64,000 bases of DNA from Streptomyces noursei (GCF_016917755.1 NZ_CP070326.1:7750001-7814000); one strand, 5' to 3'; positions 1-9,370 are shown, numbered from the stretch's first letter. Translations and numbers: made by a program. Notes: a model not told the origin generated them from the letters alone.

Positions 1-1
1 C

Positions 2-661
2 AACTCCCCGGTCCTGTCGGGGATGGTCGCCCGGCTGCGGAACCGGCTGCCGGATGTCGCACTCACGGTGAGCAGCGTGTATCCGTCCTCGGAGATCGTC
101 CGGCTGCTGGAGGACGGTGCGGTGGACGCGGCCATCGCCGCCGACTATCCCGGGCTGGAGCTGCAGCACTCCGCCGCGGTGGTGCTTCGCGGGATCGTCA
201 CCGAGCCGTCCTTCGTCGCGCTGCCGGCCCGCCACCGGCTCAGGGACAGTGTGGATGTGGGGCTCGCGGATCTGGCCGACAGCGCGTGGTTCGTGACGCC
301 GGACGACGGGGCGGGGTGGCCGGGGGTGTTCTACGCGGCCTGCAGGTCGGCCGGATTCACCCCGGCGGCGGTGCATGAATTCCTGGGTGATCAGCTGCAG
401 TTGCAGAGCATGATCGCCGAGGGTCTCGGGGTCGCGGTCGTGCAGGCGACGCTCCGGCCGATCCCCGGCGTCATCGTCAAACCGCTGATCGGCACCCCGC
501 TGTGGTGCCGTTACGTGCTGGCGTGGCGGCGCGAGAGCTTCGCCGCCGAGATCGCCGACACCCTCGTCGACTCGGCCTCCGCGGCGTACCGTGCGCTGAG
601 CGCACAGTCGCCCCATCTGCGCACCTGGGCCTCGCGGACGTGGAGCGCGGCCAGGCCGTAG
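2..661 (+). CDS. LysR-family transcriptional regulator, C-terminal part (5' truncated by window)
   Basis: The reading frame is open to the left edge, so the first in-frame ATG at 23 is not the real start and the N-terminal helix-turn-helix lies outside the window. What remains (about 219 residues) reads as a LysR substrate-binding domain: a segment of the type LRNRLPDVALTV, then VRLLEDGAVDAAIAADYP, then the hinge and second subdomain ending in IAEGLGVAVVQATLRPIPGV. LysR proteins bind DNA as dimers or tetramers and respond to a small co-inducer in this domain. The target gene cannot be inferred because the divergent partner would be upstream of the window. The C-terminal 25 residues are a loose tail. 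Family assignment is by recognisable motif pattern only. Confidence 0.85.
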   Translation, partial: NSPVLSGMVARLRNRLPDVALTVSSVYPSSEIVRLLEDGAVDAAIAADYPGLELQHSAAVVLRGIVTEPSFVALPARHRLRDSVDVGLADLADSAWFVTPDDGAGWPGVFYAACRSAGFTPAAVHEFLGDQLQLQSMIAEGLGVAVVQATLRPIPGVIVKPLIGTPLWCRYVLAWRRESFAAEIADTLVDSASAAYRALSAQSPHLRTWASRTWSAARP

Positions 662-880
662 ACCGCCGCCAACCACGGATCAGGGGCGGACGGTCCGGGT
701 GGAGACGCTCGGTGCGGGGCAACTGCCGGCCGATGTACCGGAGTTCGTCGCGCAGGATGTTATGGCCGGTCAGTCCCATGTGCTATGTCACACGGCATTG
801 TCGGCGGGCAGGGTGCCCTGAGAAGGTGCCGATCACGCCTCACCGTTTCCCGAGGCGCATCTGTCCACGAAGGAGCAGGG

Positions 881-2839
881 ATGCGCTATCGCTTCACCTG
901 GCCCAGATGTGTGGTCGGCGGCCTGGCCGCCTGCGCGACGATCGCCAGCCTTGTGGCGACGCCCGCACTGGCCACGCCCTCGCCGACGGCCACCCCCACG
1001 TCCGCGACCGGGTCCCGCACCGTGCCGCACCACATACCGCCGCCGACCGGCTCGACCGTCGGCACGGGCGAATATCCGGCGCAACCGGTCCGGCCGCTCG
1101 ACCCCGCCGGGCTCCGCCCGCTCAACGCGAAGAATCCCCCCACTTCTTCGACTGCAGCGGCGAAGCACAAGGGCACCGAGCGCCCCGGCGCGGCCGCCTG
1201 CAGCCCGGGCGACTTCGGCGGCCGGACCGGATCCGACCTGGTCCAGGCCGTCAAGAGCGCAACCATGGACTGCATCAACACCCTCTTCTCGGTCACCGGT
1301 CAGGACGCGCACGCGGTGTTCCGCGAGGAGCAGATGGTCACCGTGGCCAACGCCTTCAAGGACGGGGCGGCGTCGTACTCCGGCGACAACTCGGCGAACG
1401 TGTGGCAGCTCGTGCTGTTCCTGCGGGCCGGCTACTACGTGCAGTCCAACCACCCGTCCGATGTCGGCCAATACGGCCAGGACCTGGCCACGGCCATCGA
1501 GGCCGGCCTGGACGCGTTCTTCGCCAACGCCCACTCCAACGACGTCTCCGCGGGGAACGGCGATGTCCTCGGGGAGGTCGTCGTCCTCTCGGACAGCGCC
1601 AACGAACAGGGCCGCTACCTGGACGTCTACAAGCGGGTGCTGACGGGCTACAACGGCTCCTACGACGCCATCCCCAGCATGCTGGCGGCCGTCAACGACG
1701 TCTACACCCCGCTCTGGCGCGGCAACTGGAACGACGCGTACGTCAAGGCGGTGACGGCCGACCCGAGCATCATCGACACGCTCGACTCGTTCGCGCGGGA
1801 CCACCTGGACCTGCTGGGCACCGACAAGTCCTATCTGGACTCCAACGCCGGGATGAACGTGGGGCGTTACGTCGAGCACCAGCCGCTCCAGGACAAGGTC
1901 CGGCCGCTGATGAAGGGGCTGCTGGACGCGTCGAAGATCACCGGGCCGACCGCACCGCTGTGGGTCACGGTCGCCTCCCAGGCCGACTCCTACGACAAGG
2001 GCAACTGCTCGTACTACGGGGTGTGCAACCTGGCCGATCAGCTCACCAAGGCGGCACTGCCGGTCGACCACTCCTGCGACCAGACGCACACCATCAAGGC
2101 GCAGGCGCTGACCGCGGCCGACCTCGACGCGGCCTGTGCCAGCCTCCTGAACCAGGACTCCTTCTTCCACAAGCTCGTGAAGGACAACGGCCCGATCCCC
2201 GGCCAGTACGAGTCGACGGTCCAGATCGTCGTCTTCGCCAGCCGCAACGACTACCAGACCTACGCCGGGGCGATCTACGGCGTCGACACCAACAACGGCG
2301 GCATCACCCTGGTCGGGGACCCTACCAAGCCTGACAACCAGCCGATGTCCATCGAGTACCAGAAGGGCCCCGACGACGGCTTCCCGGCCGGGATCTGGAA
2401 CCTCAACCACGAGTACACGCACTACCTCGACGCCCGCGACGACATGAAGGGCGACTTCACCCAGCAGACCGCGGTCCCGGACGTCTGGTGGATCGAGGGG
2501 CTCGCCGAGTACGTCTCGTACGGCTACCGCGGCGTCACCGACGACGGGGCGGTGAGCGAGGCCGGAAAGCACACCTACAAGCTGAGCACGCTGTTCCAGA
2601 GCACCTACGCCAACAGCGATGTGACCCGCACCTACCCGTGGGGCTATCTCGCGGTCCGCTACATGTTCGAGAAGCACCCCGAGGACATCGCGAACATGCT
2701 CGGGCACTTCAGGACCGGCGACTACGCGGGCGGCTACGCCGTCTACAACAACGACATCGGCACCCGCTACGACGACGACTTCGATGCCTGGCTGACGGCG
2801 TGCGCGTCCGGCGCCTGCTCCGGCAAGAAGGCACGGTGA
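881..2839 (+). CDS. Secreted collagenase-like metalloprotease (peptidase M9 type)
   Basis: 652 residues from ATG 881, preceded by AAGGAG at 870-875; a longer upstream frame exists but this start opens a clean Sec signal peptide (MRYRFTWPRC, hydrophobic core, ATPALA cleavage region). The zinc motif HEYTH is at residues 510-514 inside NLNHEYTHYLDARDD, followed about 25 residues later by WWIEGLAEY, which supplies the third glutamate ligand. The N-terminal part looks like the helical activator region of bacterial collagenases. The gene lacks the C-terminal PKD or pre-peptidase domains of clostridial enzymes, as is usual in shorter Streptomyces homologues. Expected role: extracellular degradation of collagen-like or other proteins. 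It ends in a long hairpin shared with the convergent regulator. Confidence 0.9.
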   Translation: MRYRFTWPRCVVGGLAACATIASLVATPALATPSPTATPTSATGSRTVPHHIPPPTGSTVGTGEYPAQPVRPLDPAGLRPLNAKNPPTSSTAAAKHKGTERPGAAACSPGDFGGRTGSDLVQAVKSATMDCINTLFSVTGQDAHAVFREEQMVTVANAFKDGAASYSGDNSANVWQLVLFLRAGYYVQSNHPSDVGQYGQDLATAIEAGLDAFFANAHSNDVSAGNGDVLGEVVVLSDSANEQGRYLDVYKRVLTGYNGSYDAIPSMLAAVNDVYTPLWRGNWNDAYVKAVTADPSIIDTLDSFARDHLDLLGTDKSYLDSNAGMNVGRYVEHQPLQDKVRPLMKGLLDASKITGPTAPLWVTVASQADSYDKGNCSYYGVCNLADQLTKAALPVDHSCDQTHTIKAQALTAADLDAACASLLNQDSFFHKLVKDNGPIPGQYESTVQIVVFASRNDYQTYAGAIYGVDTNNGGITLVGDPTKPDNQPMSIEYQKGPDDGFPAGIWNLNHEYTHYLDARDDMKGDFTQQTAVPDVWWIEGLAEYVSYGYRGVTDDGAVSEAGKHTYKLSTLFQSTYANSDVTRTYPWGYLAVRYMFEKHPEDIANMLGHFRTGDYAGGYAVYNNDIGTRYDDDFDAWLTACASGACSGKKAR

Positions 2840-2891
2840 CGGCGTCGCACTGAGACGCGTCGAGCCGCACTGAGCACCGCGCACGGCACAT

Positions 2892-2943
2892 GGCTCCCGG
2901 CGCATCCCCTCCGGTGTCAACCGGAGGGGATGCGCCGGGAGCC
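2892..2943. terminator. Strong bidirectional hairpin terminator
   Basis: A perfect 23-bp inverted repeat (2892-2914 and 2921-2943) with a 6-nt TGTCAA loop sits between the convergent protease gene and the LuxR-type gene. No T-tract follows, as is usual in Streptomyces. It should stop transcription from both sides. Confidence 0.85.
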
Positions 2944-3004
2944 TGCTGCGCGGCGGCCCCTGCCCCGGTCGTGCGGCACGGCGGGCCCGGCGGACGAGCG
3001 GCCG

Positions 3005-4288
3005 TCACGTGGCGCTGTGCGGGTGTCCCGCCGTCGCCGAGCGGGGCGGCCATGCCTGGGGCGCGAGGATCCCCAGGACGTAGGCGCGGGCGACCAGGGC
3101 GCATCGGGTCGGCGCGTCCAGGAGGTCCCGGAGGCGGCTGAGGTGGTAGTCGACGGTCTGCCGGGACAGGTGCAGCTGCGTGGCGATCTCGGCGTTGCTG
3201 CGGCCGGCCGCGAGCAGGGCGAGGATGCGGACCTGGCTGGCGGTGAGGGGCGGGTGCGCCTCGTGGGCGAGGCCCTGGTGGGTGACCACGGCCCAGACGC
3301 CGGCGGCGCGGGACGTGCCGCGGCCCACCGTCGTGAGGTGCAGCCGGGCGCGGCGCTGCCGGCCGCTGCCGTCGAGGAGGACGGCGGAGGTCTGCAGACG
3401 GCGGTTCCGGCGGGCGACCAGGGCGCGCCAACTCCGTTCCAGCGCCGGCAGGTCCGGTGCGGGGGCGAGCAGGGTGTGGGCCCGGCGGCCGACGAGCTCC
3501 GAGAGCCGGGTGCCCAGCAGTTCGGCGGCCGCCGCGCTGGCCTGCAGGATGCGGCCGCCCGCGGAGAGCAGGGCGCACGGCAGTCCGCTGTGGTCGCGCA
3601 GGGCGTAGAGGTTGTCCTCCGCCTCCCGGCGCTGGCGCAGGGCGCGGGTGTAGTCGCTGATGTCGATGTAGATGCCGGCCACACAGGTCTCGGTGCCCTC
3701 GCGGACCGGGAAGCGGTGGCCGGCCGCGTGGCCGCTGGTGCCGTCGGCGCGGTGGTAGGTGAGGGTGTGCCGGACCGGTTTGCCGCGGGCGAGCACGTCC
3801 CGGTCCAGTGCCAGCACGTGGTCGGCGTCGACCGGGGCGTCGACGTCGTGGACGTACTTGCCGATGACGTGCTCGGGCGTGGTGCCGTAGAGGTGGGCGT
3901 AGGCGTGGTTGGCCCAGCGGTAGCGGCCGTCGGCGTCCCGGATGAAGGCCGCGGCGGGGGCGAGGTCGGCGAAGGCGTCGTAGCGGCGAGGGGCGGCCTC
4001 TGCCGGACCGACCTCCACGGCGACTCCGCGGGTGCGGTCCGGGCGGGGTGCGTCGAGGGGCCAGTTCACGTCGAAGAGCCGGCCGTCGAACCGCGCCTGC
4101 CGGTGCCGCTCGCCCGACTCCTCGGAGGGCGCGGGCGGTTCCTCGCGCAGGGTGTCGAGGAAGCGCTGGGCGGTGCCGGTGTCGCCGAAGGCCCCGCCTC
4201 CGCTGTCGATCACCCGTAGCTCGCGGTCGGCCTCCCACCAGGACACCGGGAGGTGTTCGAGCAGCGACTTCAGACCGGTCTCGTCCAC
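3005..4288 (-). CDS. PAS-domain LuxR-type transcriptional regulator
   Basis: About 427 residues from a GTG at 4288 with AGAAGGG five bases upstream; longer in-frame ATG starts exist at 4342 and 4378. Two PAS-like modules can be read: one near residues 60-170 (FIRDADGRYRWANHAYAHLYG, typical PAS core) with a PAC-like stretch, and a second near residues 200-310 (ALLSAGGRILQASAAAAELLG). The C-terminal 65 residues are a LuxR helix-turn-helix (LTASQVRILALLAAGRSNAEIA). PAS-LuxR proteins are known as cluster-situated activators in polyene clusters (PimM type), although those are shorter and have one PAS. It diverges from the ATP-grasp operon across 338 bp and is the obvious candidate regulator of it. 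The ligand is unknown. Confidence 0.85.
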   Translation of the reverse strand: MDETGLKSLLEHLPVSWWEADRELRVIDSGGGAFGDTGTAQRFLDTLREEPPAPSEESGERHRQARFDGRLFDVNWPLDAPRPDRTRGVAVEVGPAEAAPRRYDAFADLAPAAAFIRDADGRYRWANHAYAHLYGTTPEHVIGKYVHDVDAPVDADHVLALDRDVLARGKPVRHTLTYHRADGTSGHAAGHRFPVREGTETCVAGIYIDISDYTRALRQRREAEDNLYALRDHSGLPCALLSAGGRILQASAAAAELLGTRLSELVGRRAHTLLAPAPDLPALERSWRALVARRNRRLQTSAVLLDGSGRQRRARLHLTTVGRGTSRAAGVWAVVTHQGLAHEAHPPLTASQVRILALLAAGRSNAEIATQLHLSRQTVDYHLSRLRDLLDAPTRCALVARAYVLGILAPQAWPPRSATAGHPHSAT

Positions 4289-4626
4289 GACGGCCCTTCT
4301 GTGCGGAGGAGTTCGAGGGGTGCGCGCCGCGGCCCTGTCCATGCCGCTCGCACGGGCATCCGTATCCCCGGCCCGCATGGCGTATGCCCGGTTCTCGGCC
4401 GATCTGCCGCGGCTCCACACGGGCCGACGCCCCTACGGCATCACGGAACCTTCACAGTCGCCCTACGAAGCCTTCAACTCTGGCATTTGCCTGAGGAGTC
4501 GGGGCCCGTGGCGGCCGACCGGGGGCCGTCCGACTGGTTCGCTGGAGACAGGGCGTCCGGGCATCGGATCGCGGACGCCGATTGCCGTCAGACGGCCTCA
4601 CCCCTTTGTGAAGGAGTCGGATTCCA
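4289..4626. promoter_or_regulatory. Divergent intergenic region with imperfect dyad
   Basis: 338 bp without a convincing gene between the PAS-LuxR gene and the ATP-grasp operon; it must carry both promoters. An imperfect dyad, CTCTGGCATTTGCCTGAG (4478-4495), has the general form of PAS-LuxR operators (CT-GGN-AT-rich-NCC-AG), but the match is loose. The operon's ribosome site AAGGAG is at 4611-4616, ten bases before the GTG. No clear -10/-35 pair was found. Confidence 0.4.
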
Positions 4627-6012
4627 GTGAGCACGGTGCTGTTCGTGTATGCCAAGGGCGGACCGCCCTTGGGGTATGCCCTGTCACGGGTCGCCGCGCG
4701 TGCGGCGGTGCACCTGCTGGCGCTCAGCCCGCTGCCGCCCGCGGTCGCCGCGTCCGCCGGGCGCCGGTGCGCCTCCGTGGTGACCGCCGAGGGGCCCGAG
4801 CGGGGCGATCTGGTGTCCCTGATCGTGGCCCGGGCCCAGGAGGTGGGCGCGGATGCGGTCGTCACCTTCTCCGAGTACGCGGTCGTCGCGGTCGCGGAGG
4901 CGTGCGCGAAGCTCGGCCTGGCCGGCGCCGGTCCGTCCTGTGCGCTCGCCCGGGACAAGCGGCTGATGCGCCGCGTCTGGGCCCAGCAGGGCGTCCCCCA
5001 GCCCCGGTTCCGGCCGGTGGCCGACGAGCGGGAGCTGCACGAGGCGGCCGCCGAACTCCGCGGCCCGCTGCTGCTGAAGGCCGCCTGGAGCGCGGGGTCC
5101 ACCGCACACCGGATCATCCGCAGCACCGACGAGGTGCCGGCGGCCTGGCGCCGGGCGCGCGAGGTGATGGCCGAATCCGCCGGGCTGGGCTACGCCGAGC
5201 TGCATGTGGCCGGCGCCGACGCCGACTTCCTGGTGGAGGAGATCGTGCCCGGCACCGCGGAGGGATGGTTCGGGCAGCCGGGTTGGGGCGACTACGTCAG
5301 CGTCGAGGGCGCCGTCGTCGACGGTGTCTTCCGCCCGGTCTGCCTCAGTGGCCGGATGCCGACGGTGGAGCCGTTCACCGAGCGCGCCGGCATCACCCCG
5401 GCCGCGCTGCCGTCCGACGCCCAGCAGCGTGTCGTGGCCCTGGCCCGGCGGGCCGTCGATGCGTTGGGCCTGGAGAACTGCGGTATCCACACCGAGATCA
5501 AGCTCGGTGCCGACGGCCGGATGTGGGTGATCGAGACCGCGGCCAGGTTCGGCGGGGCGATGACCGTCCCGCAGATCGAGGAGGTCTTCGGCCTGGACCT
5601 CGTCGGCATGCTTGTCGACCAGCTGCTGGGACGCACGGTGAACTGGCCGGCCGAGGCCCGCCCGGCACAGGTGGCGCGCGGGGCGGCCGGCTCCCTCGTC
5701 GTGCTGGCCGTGGACGGCGACGGCGCCGCCTGGCCGGACCGCCGCCGCTGGGACTTCCCGGCCGTACGGAACGCGGCACCGTTGAGCCCCGGCAGCGCGC
5801 TGTCCGTGGTGGCCGAGAACTCGCTCCCGGACGGGACGCCGGTGCCGGTCTACGACCCGGCCGCCGGCGCGAACACCATGGCCGCCCTGTGCCTGCTGTC
5901 CGCCACCGACCCCGAGACCGTGCTGCACGACTTCCGCAACCTGGTCGACGCCCTGCCGCGCCTCCTCCCGGCGGCCGGGGACGACACCGAGCCCCTGGAG
6001 GCCCGCTCATGA
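4627..6012 (+). CDS. ATP-grasp ligase/carboxylate-amine ligase-like protein
   Basis: 461 residues from GTG 4627 (AAGGAG upstream). N-terminal Rossmann-like pre-ATP-grasp region (VLFVYAKGGPPLGYALSRVA), then the ATP-grasp fold: the lid and lysine segment (GPLLLKAAWSAGSTAH, residues about 145-160), the metal-site strand (DFLVEEIVPG), and the late catalytic stretch (CGIHTEIKLGADGRMWVIETAARFGG) with Glu/Asn-type ligands. ATP-grasp enzymes activate a carboxylate as acyl-phosphate and couple it to an amine or thiol; in secondary metabolism they make peptide-like bonds. The stop overlaps the next start (ATGA), so it is translationally coupled to the PEP-utilising-like gene and belongs to a three-gene operon with an exporter. 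The substrates cannot be read from sequence. Confidence 0.85.
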   Translation: MSTVLFVYAKGGPPLGYALSRVAARAAVHLLALSPLPPAVAASAGRRCASVVTAEGPERGDLVSLIVARAQEVGADAVVTFSEYAVVAVAEACAKLGLAGAGPSCALARDKRLMRRVWAQQGVPQPRFRPVADERELHEAAAELRGPLLLKAAWSAGSTAHRIIRSTDEVPAAWRRAREVMAESAGLGYAELHVAGADADFLVEEIVPGTAEGWFGQPGWGDYVSVEGAVVDGVFRPVCLSGRMPTVEPFTERAGITPAALPSDAQQRVVALARRAVDALGLENCGIHTEIKLGADGRMWVIETAARFGGAMTVPQIEEVFGLDLVGMLVDQLLGRTVNWPAEARPAQVARGAAGSLVVLAVDGDGAAWPDRRRWDFPAVRNAAPLSPGSALSVVAENSLPDGTPVPVYDPAAGANTMAALCLLSATDPETVLHDFRNLVDALPRLLPAAGDDTEPLEARS

Positions 6013-8030
6013 ACGGCGTTGTGACCACCCCCGCCATGACCGCGGCGCGCCCCGCCGCCGACCGCACGACCGTCGGCGAGCAGCTCTCCCTGCCGCTCTT
6101 CCGCGCCCTGGCCGGAACCCTGGCCGGACACCCCTATCTCAAGGTCGTGGTGGACCGCACCGAGAACACCTGGCACCTCCTCGACACCGCGGTGCACCCC
6201 TTCCACGTCGACTACCTCGCCACCCGCATCCTCGGCATGCGGCCGGCGGAGCTCGACGCCCGGCTGGACGCCGTCAACGCCTCGGTCTACACGGACCCCG
6301 AGCGCCGGTTCCTGCTGGGCGTGCTCTCCCTACACACCGACCACGGCACCGGCGGTGCGGAGCGGCCCTTCCTCGTGCTGGCGACGACCGAGGCCGACAC
6401 CATGTCCGGCCCGCTGCTGGAGGAGTTCTACGCCTCCGTCCGCCACCGGCTCGACGCCCGGCTCCCGCTGCTGCTGAAGCCGGCCAACCACGGGCAGGAA
6501 CACGAACTCGCCGTGATCAGCGACGTCCGGGTGCCGCGGATCCACAGTCACCAGCTGTTCGGCAGCCGCACCAGGACCCCGCTGAACCCCGGCGAGGCCG
6601 TCGGCCGGCTGCGCCACTTCCGGACTGCCGGTGAGTACGCCGCCGCGGCCGCTGCCCTCGGCTGGTCCGACATCGTGGCCATGCCGCGGCTGCCCGACGA
6701 CGTGCCGCGGGTCGCCGGCTTCATCAACACCACCCCCACCACCCCGCTCTCGCACACCAACGTCCTCGCCTCCGGCTGGGGCATCCCCAACGCGATCGTC
6801 CGCGATCTGGATCACCTGATCGCGGCGGACGGCCTGGACGGCGCCTGGGTCCGTTACGAGGTGCGCGACGACGACATCACCCTGGTGCGCCTCGCCCAGC
6901 CACCGACGCTCACGGCACCGGCGTGGCAACGGCAGCCGGTCCGGGTCCGACCCCCGCGGCTGACGGACCTGCCCGCACTGCCCCTGCACCGGCTGCGCCG
7001 CACCGACCAGGACTGCTACGGCACCAAGGCGGCCAACCTCGGGGAACTGCACCACGTCCTCGGCGACCACCTCGTCGACCTGACCGCGTTCCACGGCCGT
7101 CCCCGCCCTCCGCGGACCGACCTGTACGCCCACCTCACGGCGCGCCTGGGCGTCGCGCCCACCACCCGCGGCGCGGAACTGCGGGCCGCCGCCTCGGCGT
7201 TCACCCGCGCCACGGTCGAGGCACCCGACGGCGTCGCGCTCCCGTTCGCCCTGCAACACCGTTTCCTGGCCTCCTCCCCCACCGTCCGAGCGGGCATCGA
7301 CGAGCTGAGGGCCGCGCTGGAGGGCGACGCGGCGGACGCGGCGGACCGGCGCTGCCGCACGCTGCAGGACCTGGTCCGGCACGCCCCGATCCCCGACGGA
7401 CTGGCCCGCCGCATCACCGGGGCGCTGCCCGCCGGCCCGGACGGCGCGGGCCGTCTGGTGGTGCGCTCCTCCTCCAACGCCGAGGACCTGCCCGGGTTCT
7501 CCGCCGCCGGCGTCTACGACTCGGTCACCGACGTGCGCGGCACGGCCCAACTCCTGGACGCGGTACGCCGGGTGTGGGCGTCGCTGTTCTCGCCCCGCAG
7601 TGTCCGGCTGCGCCACCAGGCGGGCATCCCGCTCGACGACGCCTACATGGGGGTGATCATCCAGCGCTATCAGGCCGCGGACCTCGGCGGCGTACTGGTG
7701 ACCTGCAACCCGACCCGGCGCGCGGACTTCCGCAACGTCTGCCTCAACTGCGCCCCCGGCTCGCCCGAGACCGTCGTCGACGGCACCGCGCTGCCGCTGC
7801 AGTACCTGTACAACACGGTCGAGGGCGGTGGCCGCACCGTGGCGCTGGGCTCGTGCGGCAGCGACCTGCCCGCCGGGACCCGGCAGCGGCTGGGCCGACT
7901 GGCGCTGGCCGGCCGGCTGCTCCAGTCGCACTTCAGCGACCAGGACGTGGACCGGCCCCTGGACATCGAGTGGCTGATGACCGATCAGGGCGCCTTCCAC
8001 CTGGTCCAGATCCGCCCCTACGCGCGGTGA
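6009..8030 (+). CDS. PEP/pyruvate-binding (PPDK/water-dikinase-like) phosphotransferase
   Basis: 673 residues from ATG 6009, overlapping the previous stop by four bases. Order: about 200 residues not recognised; a PEP-utiliser mobile domain with TTPLSHTNVLASGWGIPN, catalytic His at residue 249; then a C-terminal PEP/pyruvate-binding ATP domain (YGTKAANLGEL near residue 340, LVVRSSSNAEDLPGFSAAGVYDS near 480, and closing DIEWLMTDQGAFHLVQIRPY). This His-before-ATP order is that of plant water dikinases, not PEP synthase, and there is no C-terminal TIM barrel. Expected chemistry is ATP-driven phosphoryl transfer through the histidine to an unknown acceptor, or substrate activation as in PEP-synthase-like natural-product enzymes. 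Coupled by GTGA to the exporter gene. Confidence 0.8.
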   Translation: MNGVVTTPAMTAARPAADRTTVGEQLSLPLFRALAGTLAGHPYLKVVVDRTENTWHLLDTAVHPFHVDYLATRILGMRPAELDARLDAVNASVYTDPERRFLLGVLSLHTDHGTGGAERPFLVLATTEADTMSGPLLEEFYASVRHRLDARLPLLLKPANHGQEHELAVISDVRVPRIHSHQLFGSRTRTPLNPGEAVGRLRHFRTAGEYAAAAAALGWSDIVAMPRLPDDVPRVAGFINTTPTTPLSHTNVLASGWGIPNAIVRDLDHLIAADGLDGAWVRYEVRDDDITLVRLAQPPTLTAPAWQRQPVRVRPPRLTDLPALPLHRLRRTDQDCYGTKAANLGELHHVLGDHLVDLTAFHGRPRPPRTDLYAHLTARLGVAPTTRGAELRAAASAFTRATVEAPDGVALPFALQHRFLASSPTVRAGIDELRAALEGDAADAADRRCRTLQDLVRHAPIPDGLARRITGALPAGPDGAGRLVVRSSSNAEDLPGFSAAGVYDSVTDVRGTAQLLDAVRRVWASLFSPRSVRLRHQAGIPLDDAYMGVIIQRYQAADLGGVLVTCNPTRRADFRNVCLNCAPGSPETVVDGTALPLQYLYNTVEGGGRTVALGSCGSDLPAGTRQRLGRLALAGRLLQSHFSDQDVDRPLDIEWLMTDQGAFHLVQIRPYAR

Positions 8031-9370
8031 CCGGCCGCCTCGGCCGCGGCCGCTCCCGCACGCCCCGCACCCGGGTCGGCGCGCCCCCCTCGCCAGGGGC
8101 CCGCCGCATCATCCGCCTCAACAACGGCTTCCAACTGCTGTTCAACCTGCTGTGGTGGATGCCGGTGTTCTACGCCTACCAGCGGCAGGCCGGCCTGACC
8201 GACGGCCAGATCTTCGGCATCCAGAGCATCTACTACCTGGCGTTCTGCCTCTTCGAGATCCCCACCGGGCTGGTCGCCGACCGCATCGGCACCCGCAACT
8301 GTCTGCGGGCCGGCGCGGTCGTGATGACCGCGGCGAACCTGGTCCCGGTGCTGACCCCGCACTACTCCGGCTTCCTGGTCCACTTCCTGCTCATCGCCGC
8401 CGGACGCTCACTGACCTCTGGCGCCGCCAGCGCCTACCTCTACGACGGCCTGCGGGCCGAGGGCGCAACCGAGCACTACCTCAAGGCCGAGGGCCAGGCC
8501 AGGGCGCTGGGTCTGGCGGCGAAGGTGGTGTGCTGGCCGCTGGTCGGCCCGTTGATGGCCCTCACGCACTGCGCGCCGTACGTCCTGAGCGCGGCGAGCG
8601 CCGCCGGCTCGCTGGTCTGCGCCGTGCTGCTGCCGCGCCAGTACGCTCCCGACGGCGGGGACCGGGCAGGGCGCTCCGGCCGCCGCACCGCCGGCTCCTT
8701 CTGGCACGAGGCGACGGTCGCGCTGCGCACCGTCCGCGCCACGCCCTGGCTCGCCCTGGTGATGGTGCAGGGCGTCGCGCTCTTCACCCTCGCCCGCATC
8801 TGCCAGGTCAACCTCTTCCAGCCGATCCTGCTCGACCACGGCATCCCCGACGGTGCGCACGGCGGGGCGCTGGCCGCGATGACCGTCGCCGAAGCGGTGG
8901 CCTCGGCCCGCCCGCACTGGCTCACCACCCGACTGTCCCCGGTGACCTGGGTGTCGTTGCTCAGCCTGGCGATGGCGGCGACCCTGGCGGGCAGCACGCT
9001 CGGCGGGCCCTGGGCCGTCGTCGCCCTGCTGTGCCTGTTCGCCGCCGTCGCCGGCTTCGGTTATCCGCTGCAGCGGAAGCTGGTGAACGACGCCATCCCC
9101 GCGGGGGCGCCCCGCGCCACCCTGCTGTCCCTCGAAAGCATCGTCGACCGGGCGGTGTGCGCGGTGGCGGCCGTCGCCGCGGGCGGTTATCTCTCGGCCG
9201 GCCGCCTGGACGCCCTTCTCTGGCACAGCGCACTGGCCACCGCCGTCCTGCTGGCCGTGCTCCACCTGCTGCTGCGCCGGCACCGCGGCGCCCGCGACAC
9301 GGTGCGCCCCGGCAGGACAGACACGGGGGCGAACGCATCGGCCCTGGAGCGCTCGCCCGCGACGGGGTGA
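8027..9370 (+). CDS. MFS transporter (probable exporter of the ATP-grasp pathway)
   Basis: 447 residues from GTG 8027, which overlaps the previous stop (GTGA). About 30 basic residues precede the first helix, then 11-12 hydrophobic segments are seen. The motif between helices 2 and 3 is LFEIPTGLVADRIGTRNCLRAG, the MFS A-motif region (G-x-x-x-D-R-x-G-x-R). Central cytoplasmic loop near residues 200-230 (RQYAPDGGDRAGRSGRR). As the last gene of the coupled operon it probably exports the pathway product or gives self-resistance. The substrate is unknown. The gene is followed by a 387-bp gap. Confidence 0.85.
   Translation: MTGRLGRGRSRTPRTRVGAPPSPGARRIIRLNNGFQLLFNLLWWMPVFYAYQRQAGLTDGQIFGIQSIYYLAFCLFEIPTGLVADRIGTRNCLRAGAVVMTAANLVPVLTPHYSGFLVHFLLIAAGRSLTSGAASAYLYDGLRAEGATEHYLKAEGQARALGLAAKVVCWPLVGPLMALTHCAPYVLSAASAAGSLVCAVLLPRQYAPDGGDRAGRSGRRTAGSFWHEATVALRTVRATPWLALVMVQGVALFTLARICQVNLFQPILLDHGIPDGAHGGALAAMTVAEAVASARPHWLTTRLSPVTWVSLLSLAMAATLAGSTLGGPWAVVALLCLFAAVAGFGYPLQRKLVNDAIPAGAPRATLLSLESIVDRAVCAVAAVAAGGYLSAGRLDALLWHSALATAVLLAVLHLLLRRHRGARDTVRPGRTDTGANASALERSPATG

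Noticed and set aside
833..2920. Long minus-strand open frame of 695 codons opposite the collagenase-like gene
   Set aside because: Val/Gly/Asp-rich shadow of a GC-rich gene with no recognisable domain; the plus strand has signal peptide, ribosome site and zinc motif.
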